This document shows, one piece after another, positions 18,201 to 26,899 of a stretch of DNA of 64,000 bases. The stretch is from Clostridium sp. GTDB lineage: Bacteria > Bacillota > Clostridia > Clostridiales > Clostridiaceae. Each line of letters starts with the position of its first letter. The stretch's first letter is position 1. The stretch is from assembly GCA_031292145.1 (NCBI GenBank), contig JARLHR010000170.1:38241-102240 (forward strand), given 5' to 3'. The notes beneath the pieces are model-generated. The model did not search any database and had not been told where the DNA came from. It saw only the letters and a program-made list of their open reading frames with translations. Position numbers and translations under genes: made by a program.

Positions 18201-20831
18201 CTAATCATCACAACTCATAATATCCTCCAATAGTATCTGTAACAACTCATCCTTGTTTCTTATATCATATTTAATGACCCTATCTGCTTGTTTCATTTTT
18301 ATATTCTCAAAATATTTTCTAACCAATCGCCCATTTCCAAAATTCTCATCTTTATTTTCATATTTAGTTTTAAATATAATTTTTAGTCTTTCTTTTGCAT
18401 CTTCAGAAAGAACATAACTTTCCTTTATACATAGACCCATAAAAATTTCTGTCAATTCATTTGCATTATAATCAGCAAATTCTATTGTAAATTTAACTCT
18501 ACTCTCCATACCTGGATTTAAATTAAGAAGTTCTTTCATTTCCCTTGTATAACCAGCCATTATTACAACAAGCTTATCTCTATTATCTTCCATTTCCTTT
18601 ATTAATGTTGCTATAGCTTCCTTTCCAAAATCATTTCCGGTGCTTCCATTTAAGCTATAGGCTTCATCGATAAATAATACTCCACCATAAGCTTCTTTTA
18701 TTTTACTTAGAGTTTTTGGAGCTGTCTGACCAACATACTCTCCCACTAAATCTGAACGTGTTACTTCTATAATATGCCCCTTCTTTAATACCCCAATAGC
18801 ATTTAAAACTTTACCTATAATCCTTGCAACTGTTGTCTTTCCTGTACCTGGATTTCCTGCAAAAATCATATTTAAAGAAATATCCTCAGAATCTATCCCA
18901 ATTTCTTTTTTTCTATGCTGAAGCTCTAAAGTGTTTATTATTCCTTTTACAATGTTTTTTACTTCATTAAGTCCAACCAAATTATTCAATTCATCTTGTA
19001 ATTCTTCCATTTTATCACGAGCATTAAATTCAAGATTTACGCCAAAATCTTCTGAAGTAAGTGTTACTAATTCTTCTTCTGAAACTTCATTATCTCCAAT
19101 TCTAAAAGCTTTTTCTCTTATGGCTGATTCTAAGATATTCCTTGCCGCTCTTGCATTGGCAAAGTTTTCATCAACTTTTTCTATTTTTATCTTTTCTAAA
19201 AATGCTTTTTCTCCATCTTCATCAAGTTTATAATAATCCTCATTTGCCATACTTTTTGCAATTTCAACTAATTCATAATCCTTATAGTCTTCAAATTCAA
19301 TTTCTAAATTAATTCTGCTTTTAAGTCCAGGATTTAACTTCATTAAGTTTCTCATTTCTCTTGTATATCCTGCTAAAATGACAATAAATTCATCTCTATT
19401 ATCTTCCATGGCCTTAATTAAAATTTCTATAGCTTCTGCTCCATAATCATTGCTGCCTTCGCCTCCTTTAGCTAAAGAATAAGCTTCATCTATAAATAAA
19501 ATTCCTCCTTTAGCCTTATCTATTGCCTTTTTAGTAAGCTTTGCAGTTTCTCCTATAAATCTCCCAACAATTATACTTCTATCAACTTCTATTAATTGAC
19601 CTTTTTCTAAGATTCCCAAATAAAAAAATATATCTCCAATAAGTCTAGCAACTGTAGTTTTCCCTGTTCCTGGGTTACCTAAAAAAGCAAAATGATAGCA
19701 CTGATTAATATTTTTCTCAATTCCTAACACATTTGCTCTATTATTTTCATATTTAATAAGCTGAACAATTCTTTTGATTTCAGTTTTAACATTATCTAAT
19801 CCCATTAATGAATCCAGCTTATTTAATGCTTCTTCTAAAGAACTTGCATTTCTCCCATCACTATTTTCTACTAATTCTTTACTTCTGTCATTATTTCCTA
19901 TAATTTCTTTTGATTTAATAACTTTTTCTTTTGACATTTCCTCATTATTTATGTTTTCACCATCTTTAGGTTTGTTTAAATCTTCGTTATTTAGCCCCAT
20001 ATCCATAATGTCATCTATAGATGATTTTACTTTACTTTCATTAATTTGAAATTCTTCTTTTAAAATTCTTTCATCATTAGAATTTTTTCCACTATTGAGC
20101 TCTAAATCTTGATTAATTCTAGCTTTACTAAGCATCACTTTTTCATATATTTTAGAAACATACTTAGTTGCTTTTTGTGCAATATAAGAATCTGCATTTT
20201 CAACAATACTTTTCTTACACTCTTTTAAACATTCAAAATATTCACCGTTTATATATAAAAATTTAATTATATCAAAATCAAGCTCATCATCACTACCTAA
20301 AGTTCTAGCTTTATTTAGAAAATCTAAAACTTCACTCTCATCTTCACCTTTAGCAATATAACATCTACTCAGCAATCTTATTGTTTGAAAATTTTCCTTA
20401 TCAATATCCACTGCTAATGTTGCAAACTGAAGGGCTTCATCGTAATTATGCCTGCGCAATTCTATTTTTCCTAAGGTTATTATGGAATCTAAATTATAAT
20501 TATCAAGCTCATATGCCTTTTTAGAATAATTATACGCACTTTCAAAATCATTTATTTCAAAGAAACAGCAGCCTATAAGCCCTAAATATTTATTATTATT
20601 TTCATCATAATGTATAGCTGCTTTTAAGCATTCAGTTGCTTTTAAATATTCCTTGCAATTATAATAAGTTAATGCCAAAAGATAATGAAGCCCTGGGTGG
20701 TTTTCAAAACACTTTATTGCATCAATCAATATAGTTGTAGATTTTGCATATGAACAATTATTATTATATTGCTGAATTTCATTTTGAAACTTTTGAAATT
20801 GTATTTTATCATGTAAATTAGTAAATTCCAT
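18201..20831 (-). CDS. TPR protein with two CbbX/SpoVK-type AAA+ domains
   Basis: 876 residues from the ATG at 20831, which has GGGAG nine bases upstream; the ATG at 20852 has no ribosome site. The first 230 residues are TPR-like helical repeats, then a charged Asn/Glu/Lys linker (about 240-330), then two AAA+ modules. Walker A motifs are LGNPGTGKTTVARLIG and AGNPGTGKTTVARIIG; both modules have FIDEAYSL Walker B motifs and the arginine-finger region of the CbbX/SpoVK/EccA group. Such ATPases remodel partner proteins. The TPR plus CbbX layout is like EccA of type VII secretion, but here the ATPase is doubled and no secretion genes are nearby. The partner is likely the downstream MutS-like protein or an unlinked target. 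Confidence 0.82.
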   Translation of the reverse strand: MEFTNLHDKIQFQKFQNEIQQYNNNCSYAKSTTILIDAIKCFENHPGLHYLLALTYYNCKEYLKATECLKAAIHYDENNNKYLGLIGCCFFEINDFESAYNYSKKAYELDNYNLDSIITLGKIELRRHNYDEALQFATLAVDIDKENFQTIRLLSRCYIAKGEDESEVLDFLNKARTLGSDDELDFDIIKFLYINGEYFECLKECKKSIVENADSYIAQKATKYVSKIYEKVMLSKARINQDLELNSGKNSNDERILKEEFQINESKVKSSIDDIMDMGLNNEDLNKPKDGENINNEEMSKEKVIKSKEIIGNNDRSKELVENSDGRNASSLEEALNKLDSLMGLDNVKTEIKRIVQLIKYENNRANVLGIEKNINQCYHFAFLGNPGTGKTTVARLIGDIFFYLGILEKGQLIEVDRSIIVGRFIGETAKLTKKAIDKAKGGILFIDEAYSLAKGGEGSNDYGAEAIEILIKAMEDNRDEFIVILAGYTREMRNLMKLNPGLKSRINLEIEFEDYKDYELVEIAKSMANEDYYKLDEDGEKAFLEKIKIEKVDENFANARAARNILESAIREKAFRIGDNEVSEEELVTLTSEDFGVNLEFNARDKMEELQDELNNLVGLNEVKNIVKGIINTLELQHRKKEIGIDSEDISLNMIFAGNPGTGKTTVARIIGKVLNAIGVLKKGHIIEVTRSDLVGEYVGQTAPKTLSKIKEAYGGVLFIDEAYSLNGSTGNDFGKEAIATLIKEMEDNRDKLVVIMAGYTREMKELLNLNPGMESRVKFTIEFADYNANELTEIFMGLCIKESYVLSEDAKERLKIIFKTKYENKDENFGNGRLVRKYFENIKMKQADRVIKYDIRNKDELLQILLEDIMSCDD

Positions 20832-20997
20832 ATTCCATTGCTCCCAAAGCATAATTAATTTATATTATTACATTAAATTCTCTTATTTACAAAATTATAT
20901 CACAAGTTTATATCTTTTCATATTATAACCTTTACCACATTATCGGGAACAATTATAAGCATTTATAATTTAATTATTTCTAATAACAATCAGCTTT

Positions 20998-21039
20998 AGG
21001 CACATGAAAGAAAATAACAAGTCCAATTTTAATGTGCCT
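20998..21039. repeat. Short palindromic repeat, copy B
   Basis: AGGCACATGAAAGAAAATAA opens the unit and AATGTGCCT closes it. The second half of the stem is mostly deleted compared with the copies at 22418 and 40059. It lies upstream of the TPR/AAA gene. Confidence 0.65.
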
Positions 21040-21396
21040 TATACACAAAAAAAACATAAAAATTGTTTTCTTATAACCATAAATAAAACTCAGTTTATTT
21101 CGATTATTAAAACACTTTTATGTTTTGATTCTCTTTGATTTAAGATAATGCTGATTTTTATTTATCATTAGAAATATTGTAACCTGAGGGGATACATTAA
21201 ATTTAAATTATTATTCCATGTAATAAAAGCCCTTTTAAATCAACATTATCCATGTCATAACTGCTATATATTGAACCCTTAGCAATTATAAAAATTCATT
21301 TTATATTAAATCTCTCTCTGTTTAATATTATAACCCTATAAAAATAAAATGTATATTATACAAAAGTATACTATTTCATAAATTGTGCTATAAAAA

Positions 21397-21430
21397 ATAC
21401 CATATTATTTTAGAGTAAATAATATGGTAT
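21397..21430. repeat. Perfect 13-bp inverted repeat
   Basis: ATACCATATTATT and AATAATATGGTAT form a perfect stem around an eight-base loop. It is not next to a clear gene end; it could end transcription of a lost gene. Confidence 0.5.
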
Positions 21431-21770
21431 CAAAATTCATTACTTTATTCTATTTTTTACTCAAGCAATTAATTGACATTATGATTTGGAGCATTTATAA
21501 CATAATTATAACTATATCTGCATTATCTACAATAACAATAGTATTCATAGCAGCTCTTTCAAATTTTACATCATTTGCAACCTTCACAATATAATTTCTA
21601 TTAATTACTCTCTTATCCTTCGTTACCTCTAATTTCCAACTTATCTTTTGTATACTATAATATATTCTTGATACTACATAACTGTTCCTCAATAAAAATA
21701 ATTTTTTAAAATATTTTCAGATAATTTATCTAGCTTTATTAAAAAGCCTCCATGCATAGAAACTTTTCCT

Positions 21771-22400
21771 TTATACAGTTTTCACCTCATATTCTAAATG
21801 ATTAGTATCATTTAATCCAATCAATGCTGGCATTAAATCATCATTAAACGTAACCGTATTAATACATGTATTTCCAAGTGCAATCTTATGGTACATTGTC
21901 ATATCCCATTCAAATATCCCAATAAGAGCAGCTTTAATAATTCCTCCATGAGCAACAATTGCAATCTTTTTCCCCTTATGTTTAGTTACCATATCTAATA
22001 CACATTTAGTTGCTCTATTCACTGCGTTATGGATACTTGAATCGCCTCCACAAATATAACTTTCTTTCTTATCAGTTGTCCAAGAATTAAAGATTTCGGG
22101 ATATTTTTCTCTTATTTCATGAACAGTTAAACCTTCCCACTCACCAAAATTAATTTCCCTTATTTCAGGAGCGATAACAACTTCCTTATTAGTATTTTGT
22201 GTTATTATCTTAGCTGTTTCAAACGCCCTGCTAAGAGGACTTGTATATATATAATCAAATTCTCCTTTAAGTCTGTCTTTTAATAACTTAGCTTGCTTCC
22301 CCCCCTCTTTAGACAAATTTATATCTGTACACCCTTGAAATTTCCCCAACGTGTTCCATTCTGTTTCTCCATGCCTTATAAGTAATACTACAGTTTTCAT
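21771..22400 (-). CDS. Histidine phosphatase family protein (phosphoglycerate mutase-like)
   Basis: 209 residues. The N-terminal VLLIRHGETEWN holds the phosphohistidine of the RHG family; the later YTSPLSRAFETAKII and the second catalytic histidine in IAVAHGGIIKAALIG are in place. The length and sequence fit the small monomeric phosphatases such as CobC, PhoE or YhfR, not glycolytic mutase. No cobalamin genes are near, so the substrate is open. It follows the antitoxin-like gene, from which it is separated by a palindromic repeat. Confidence 0.87.
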   Translation of the reverse strand: MKTVVLLIRHGETEWNTLGKFQGCTDINLSKEGGKQAKLLKDRLKGEFDYIYTSPLSRAFETAKIITQNTNKEVVIAPEIREINFGEWEGLTVHEIREKYPEIFNSWTTDKKESYICGGDSSIHNAVNRATKCVLDMVTKHKGKKIAIVAHGGIIKAALIGIFEWDMTMYHKIALGNTCINTVTFNDDLMPALIGLNDTNHLEYEVKTV

Positions 22401-22417
22401 GTGTTCCCTCTTTCTTT

Positions 22418-22475
22418 AGGCACAATAAAAAATAATAGGCCAGTATGCTTGCCTATTATTTTTTTCATGTGTCTT
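22418..22475. repeat. Short palindromic repeat, copy C
   Basis: AGGCACAATAAAAAATAATA on the left pairs with CTATTATTTTTTTCATGTGT on the right around AGTATGCTTG. It fills the gap between the antitoxin-like gene stop (22474) and the phosphatase start, and may act as a terminator on the minus strand. Confidence 0.7.
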
Positions 22476-23481
22476 ACATTGATATATTATTAAATAAATC
22501 TACACTATACTTTTGTATATCTAATAGGTTTTCCATATTATATTTTTCTTTGATTCCTTTAAAATACTCAGAAATTAAATTTTTTTCTATTATTGCACTA
22601 TAATCATTATCTTCGAAGTCATTTTTATTAATTATACTTGTTCTAGTTAACATCCATGGTGCTTCATTTTGAGTCATTTGTCGTAATATTTTTTCACTAT
22701 AACAGCCATAAAATTTTATTATACTCTCAACAACGTTTCTTTCTACATTATCTAATTTTAATTTATTATTAGCTAATATACCTTTATTTGCGTCTTCATA
22801 CCCAAATCTTTCATATCTTTCTAATACACTTCTATAAATAGGCCCACTTATAAAAGCTTCACAATCTTCTTCAAAAAGAAATTTATTGGTAAAAACGTAA
22901 TAAAAAGATTGTATATAATATAATAATTTATGAAGAGTAAATTGTGTAAAATCTTCACACCTAATTAATAGATATTTAATTACAGCATCAATTTTTTCCT
23001 CCGTATTATCTTTATTTAAAATCTCTTTAACTGCTTGTCTGCTTTTATTATAATCAACAGGACTTATTCTTTCTTTATTGCTTTGTAATAAAATCAAATA
23101 ATAATTTGGATTTGAATATATTTTTTCAAGAATATCATTATGTGAATCTTCAACCATATCTCCATCTAAGTATCTACTAATGGTTTCACTTTTCCATCCT
23201 AACAATAAGGATAGTGCGTAGTCATTAATGCAATATTTAATTATGATACGATGCACTTCTATAACGCTTATTATCTTATGCTTTTTTTTATATTCTTCGT
23301 ATAATTTTTTTAAATTATAATCACATACATCAGATACAAAAATTATATTTTCACATTTATTGCAAATAGCTTCTCTCGCTCTATAATTCAATTCTTCATC
23401 ATTTAATATTGATATTTTATTTATTTTATGTACTTTGTATTCATTTTCTTTCATACAATATTCACAGAAAGATTGCTGCAT
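22474..23481 (-). CDS. Putative antitoxin: MqsA-type zinc finger/HTH fused to Panacea (SocA-like, DUF4065) domain
   Basis: 335 residues with AAAGGAGGGGG upstream. The N-terminus has two CxxC pairs (Cys 6, 9, 40, 43) as in MqsA/YgiT zinc ribbons. A helical HTH region follows (about 75-130, LSLLLGWKSETISRYLDG). The C-terminal half is the Panacea domain: FTLHKLLYYIQSFYYVFTNK, EAFISGPIYRSVLERYERFG and a final Trp-containing helix. Proteins of this layout are antitoxins that bind and neutralise toxins encoded beside them, and repress their own operon. The gene upstream at 23662-24078 is the candidate toxin. The pairing is inferred from context; the domain calls rest on motifs. Confidence 0.78.
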   Translation of the reverse strand: MQQSFCEYCMKENEYKVHKINKISILNDEELNYRAREAICNKCENIIFVSDVCDYNLKKLYEEYKKKHKIISVIEVHRIIIKYCINDYALSLLLGWKSETISRYLDGDMVEDSHNDILEKIYSNPNYYLILLQSNKERISPVDYNKSRQAVKEILNKDNTEEKIDAVIKYLLIRCEDFTQFTLHKLLYYIQSFYYVFTNKFLFEEDCEAFISGPIYRSVLERYERFGYEDANKGILANNKLKLDNVERNVVESIIKFYGCYSEKILRQMTQNEAPWMLTRTSIINKNDFEDNDYSAIIEKNLISEYFKGIKEKYNMENLLDIQKYSVDLFNNISM

Positions 23482-23523
23482 GAAATTCCCCCTCCTTTAA
23501 CTTGAAGCTAATTACTGCTATTT

Positions 23524-23680
23524 AGGGATCTTCAAAAAAATAACTATTCAGATTCTGGTCTATTTTGTGCTATGCTTCATCACCACAACCCTTACATAGC
23601 TCGCTATGCGCGGGTTATGGTTCTTCGCCTAGCGCAAAATATCCTAAGAACCTTTGACTTGTTATTTTCTTTCAGATTCC
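23524..23680. repeat. Composite palindromic repeat, copy F (157 nt)
   Basis: The ends, AGGGATCTTCAAAAAAATAA and TGTTATTTTCTTTCAGATTC, are the same inverted ends as the short repeats elsewhere. Between them lies an extra hairpin in which ATTTTGTGCTATGC pairs with GCCTAGCGCAAAAT and CACAACCC with GGGTTATGG. It looks like a short repeat with a second palindrome inside. The right end overlaps the last codons and stop of the putative toxin gene. Confidence 0.65.
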
Positions 23681-24078
23681 TTAAAAACATATGTAATTGG
23701 CTTATTTCTTTTATGTAATGAGACCAATATTCTATATTCTCCACAATCGTTGCATATTATATTGAATTTCATATAAATATCAAGTAATTCCATCTTATCT
23801 TCAATATTATATAGTTCCTTTTGCACACAAAACACATAAAGATTATTTTGCTCTACTCCATCTTTCATATTTTGTAATCCATAACAAAAATCCTTATAAT
23901 CTAAACTATATAAAATGTTTATACGTTTTTTTTCATTTATATTATATTCCTCAATAAATTGAATGTTTTCTAATTTGTTTTCCTCTAAAGAAACTGTAAA
24001 TTTATTTTCCCGAACACAATCTTTAATAATTTCTACCAAATTCTTAATTTGTTCCTCGCTATAATCCTTTAATAACAC
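23662..24078 (-). CDS. Hypothetical protein, candidate toxin of the Panacea pair
   Basis: 138 residues from a GTG at 24078, preceded by GAGGTGGTGGAG; a longer frame to 24135 exists but its start lacks a ribosome site. No known domain is recognised. The protein starts LLKDYSEEQIKNLVEIIKDC, is mixed alpha/beta in character and has a CNDC pair near the C-terminus. It lies 180 bp upstream of the Panacea-type antitoxin gene in the same direction, the usual place for a toxin partner, though the gap is longer than normal because a palindromic repeat sits between. The last five residues (ESERK) are encoded by the end of that repeat, so the original C-terminus may have been altered. Confidence 0.6.
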   Translation of the reverse strand: MLLKDYSEEQIKNLVEIIKDCVRENKFTVSLEENKLENIQFIEEYNINEKKRINILYSLDYKDFCYGLQNMKDGVEQNNLYVFCVQKELYNIEDKMELLDIYMKFNIICNDCGEYRILVSLHKRNKPITYVFKESERK

Positions 24079-24210
24079 TATCTCCACCACCTCGCATACA
24101 AAATGCGTTACAATAATATAACAAAAGGTTATCATTTTAAACTATTTGTGTCAATAAAGGCCAATATATAGATACCCTATGCAGTAATTAGACTTATGTG
24201 GTGATTTACC

Positions 24211-24395
24211 GAAATCAGAAATATTTTTGTTTCGCAGGACTATGAAAATGTCGCTGAGGGTTCTAAGTAGCAGGTTGTGCCCACTTTAGCATGATCCCAC
24301 TTTTAGCGGGACAAGCTAAAGTGGAACAACCTTCTACTAAGAACCCTTAACAGCTCATTTTCAAATGTCTGCTGCACAAAAATATTTCTAATTTC
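24211..24395 (-). repeat. Long palindromic element, copy 3 (185 nt)
   Basis: Its minus strand aligns with the plus strand of the copy at 10087 over nearly the whole length, including AGCAGACATTTGAAAAT, AGGTTGTTCCACTTT and CATAGTCCTGCG. Outer arms GAAATCAGAAATATTTTTGT and its inverse close the stem; the central loop is different. It lies between the putative toxin start and the thioester gene stop. Confidence 0.8.
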
Positions 24396-24537
24396 TGGTA
24401 TAAGTATTCATCCATAATCTCGCAATTATGTGTAGATGTTTATTAATAAATCTATTTCTTAAATTGGATATCTATGCAGGATTCCATATTAATAGTTCAA
24501 TATATGCATTAGTAACAGTTAAAAATTCCAATTGTGT

Positions 24538-25143
24538 TTATCCCTCTTGAGGTGGAAATTCTTTTTGCTTTGACTCTGCTTTTTGTTCTGCTGATAAATC
24601 GTCTAAAAGAACTGTAATTATTTCTTGAATAGATTCATCATTAGTCTTATATGCTTTAGTTCTTATCTTATTTGCGTATTTTCCACTCATTCCATCATTA
24701 TAAATGTTCCTTATGGCATCTAAAATTTTAGGATTACTACCTTTAAATTTGTTTACATCATAACCTTGCATAGCGCTCCATATTGCTATTTGAGTGGCGA
24801 AATAAGCTTCATCTTCATTATCTAAATTTAATGCTCTAAAAGATCTATTTGGATATCCAGCAGCGACAACATTTTCAATATTTTTACTAAGGTTTCCGAT
24901 TGAAGAAAATACCTGTCCAGAAGGATATTTTTTAGTTATCTCCAAGCAATAAATGACATTATCACTGCCTTGTATCCTCAATCTACTAACATTAAAGTCA
25001 TAACCGTCATATTGAACTTTATCTATAGGTTTTTTATCTGTTATAACTTTAAAATCTGGTATATCAGCACCTACCATACTACCAATAAGCATAATAAAAA
25101 TTATAAAATAACATATTACTTTTGAAAATTTTTTAAATTTCAT
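24538..25143 (-). CDS. Secreted thioester-domain protein without wall anchor
   Basis: 201 residues with a signal peptide (positively charged start, hydrophobic core about 9-24, GSMVGA). The rest matches the thioester domain of Gram-positive surface adhesins: Cys 66 in VIYCLEITKKYPSG and Gln 118 in YFATQIAIWSAMQGY are the pair that form the internal Cys-Gln thioester used to bond covalently to host or substrate amines. Family members usually continue into repeats and an LPXTG anchor; this one ends shortly after the domain with a charged tail (KQKEFPPQEG). It may be secreted free or be a truncated adhesin. Confidence 0.75.
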   Translation of the reverse strand: MKFKKFSKVICYFIIFIMLIGSMVGADIPDFKVITDKKPIDKVQYDGYDFNVSRLRIQGSDNVIYCLEITKKYPSGQVFSSIGNLSKNIENVVAAGYPNRSFRALNLDNEDEAYFATQIAIWSAMQGYDVNKFKGSNPKILDAIRNIYNDGMSGKYANKIRTKAYKTNDESIQEIITVLLDDLSAEQKAESKQKEFPPQEG

Positions 25144-25263
25144 TCTTTTTCCTCCTAATTATTATCTTTAAGTGTAGTTTTTGTTTTAATTATCTTATAT
25201 ATTCATAAGTTGAATAAAAATAAAAATTTCTTCCTATGTTTATTGAGGCATATTCAAAAAAAA

Positions 25264-25286
25264 CCATCTACAATATTTGTAGATGG
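25264..25286 (-). terminator. Intrinsic terminator of the uracil permease gene
   Basis: CCATCTACAA and TTGTAGATGG form a 10-bp stem with a three-base loop, followed on the minus strand by eight Ts. The T-run and the next bases (25246-25263) match one end of the AGGCAYAT palindromic repeat. Confidence 0.8.
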
Positions 25287-25300
25287 GGAAATTATATACT

Positions 25301-26596
25301 TTATTCTTTTTCATTCATTATTCCAAGTTTATCAAATATCATGAAACTTATACTTAATACCATAGCCACTAATGTAGCCAAACCCATTCCTGTTATTTCT
25401 GTGCTTCCTAAAGTTAATTTTATTCCACTTAACCCCACTATAAATATTACTGAGGTAAGTATTAAGTTTCTTGATTTTGAAAAATCAACTTTTCCTTCTA
25501 TAAAAGTTCTAAGACCTGATGTAGCTATTGTTCCAAACAATAATATGCTAACTCCCCCTATAACCGGTGTAGGAATTGTGCTAATAAGTGCTGACATCTT
25601 GCCTGAAAAACCTAAAATTATTGAGAATATACCAGCTCCACAAATTACATATACACTATATACCTTAGTTAATGCTAGAACTCCTATATTTTCACCATAA
25701 GTTGTTGTTGGTACAGAACCAAGCATTCCTGAAATTATTGTAGATAATCCATCTCCTAACAAAGATCTGTGAAGTCCTGGATCCTTTGCTAAGTCTTTCC
25801 CTACAATGCTACTAGTAACCTTTAAGTGTCCTACATGCTCTGCTATTACTACAAATGTTGCTGGTAATATTGTCAATATTGCATTAATATCAAAATGAGC
25901 AACTTTTATGTTAGGCAGTAAAAAGAAACTTGCATTACTTACTGCGCTAAAATCTATAAGTCCCATAAATAATGACGTAATATATCCTATCACCACACCT
26001 ATTAATATAGGTATAAGCTTTAAAAATCCTTTTAGCAAAACATTGCATAAAATCACTGTAACTAAAGTTATAGAAGATACAATCACCCAAGTAACATTTA
26101 ATGTTGTGGAGTTGCTTCCACCTACCGGAAACCCTGCCATATCAGCTGCAGTACTTGCTAGTTGCAGACCTATTATGGTTATTATTGTTCCCATGGCCGC
26201 TGGCGGAAATAATTTATCAATCCATCCTATTCCTGTATATCCTACAATAATTGCTATTACTGAAAAAACTACTCCTGCAGCTACAAAACCACCTTGGATT
26301 GTCTCAAAATTATAACCTTGGCTATATAGGAGTAATACTGGTGCTATAAACGCAAAGCTTGATCCTAAATAAGCTGGAATTTTCTTCTTAGTAAGAAATG
26401 CATATAATAATGTACCTATACCATTAAAAAATAAGACTGTAGTTGGATCAATTTTAAAAATAAGCGGAACTAAAACTGATGATCCAAACATAGCAAATAG
26501 ATGTTGAAAGCTTAGTGGAATTGCCCTCTTCAAAGAAATTTTTTCTGTTACATCCACAAAATTATTTTTGTTTTCTAATAATTCATTAGTTATCAT
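25301..26596 (-). CDS. uraA: Uracil/xanthine permease, NCS2 family
   Basis: 431 residues with about 12-14 membrane segments, close to the length of UraA/PyrP. Typical features are SFQHLFAMFGSSVLVPLIF at the start, YLGSSFAFIAPVLLL, the substrate-site region FVVIAEHVGHLKVTS, and LGSVPTTTYGENIGVLALTKVYS. It should import uracil with protons. The gene stands alone with its own terminator and is divergent from the PilZ gene. No pyrR-type attenuator was seen upstream. Xanthine specificity cannot be excluded, but the EH and GEN motifs fit uracil transporters best. Confidence 0.86.
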   Translation of the reverse strand: MITNELLENKNNFVDVTEKISLKRAIPLSFQHLFAMFGSSVLVPLIFKIDPTTVLFFNGIGTLLYAFLTKKKIPAYLGSSFAFIAPVLLLYSQGYNFETIQGGFVAAGVVFSVIAIIVGYTGIGWIDKLFPPAAMGTIITIIGLQLASTAADMAGFPVGGSNSTTLNVTWVIVSSITLVTVILCNVLLKGFLKLIPILIGVVIGYITSLFMGLIDFSAVSNASFFLLPNIKVAHFDINAILTILPATFVVIAEHVGHLKVTSSIVGKDLAKDPGLHRSLLGDGLSTIISGMLGSVPTTTYGENIGVLALTKVYSVYVICGAGIFSIILGFSGKMSALISTIPTPVIGGVSILLFGTIATSGLRTFIEGKVDFSKSRNLILTSVIFIVGLSGIKLTLGSTEITGMGLATLVAMVLSISFMIFDKLGIMNEKE

Positions 26597-26899
26597 ATTA
26601 ATCCCCCTTCTTAGCTTCTCAGAGCTAAATTAAAAGTATGTCTCTCACAAATTAACATAACACTATATACTTTGTCAAGATTTTCATACAAATATAACTA
26701 TTAGGAATTAATTTTCAAACCGTTTTTGATCCTTAATTATCAAAACTATTTATCCTAGGTGCTAAATATGCTAATATATATATTAAATGGAATAACTTTT
26801 TATAATTTGAAATCTTAAATCGAAATATATATAATTTTTGTATTAATTATTTAAATTTTATTATGTTAATTTTATTTAACGTAGAAAGAGGTACTAATT
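26597..26899. other. Divergent spacer between uraA and the PilZ gene
   Basis: About 300 bp of AT-rich DNA that must hold both promoters. No riboswitch, attenuator or repeat was recognised. Confidence 0.4.

Larger units (their letters stand above)
20832..21770. other. Gene-poor spacer of about 940 bp
   Basis: No convincing gene is present. The spacer holds a short palindromic repeat (20998-21039) and a perfect hairpin (21397-21430). A 65-codon minus-strand frame at 21495-21692 has only a TTG start with no ribosome site and no recognisable domain; it could be a decayed gene. Confidence 0.5.

Noticed and set aside
18201-20831. Type VII secretion EccA
   Set aside because: TPR plus CbbX resembles EccA, but the AAA domain is doubled and there are no ESX/WXG100 or EccC genes in the window.
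21495-21692. 65-codon minus-strand frame
   Set aside because: TTG start, no ribosome site, no recognisable domain; not called as a gene.
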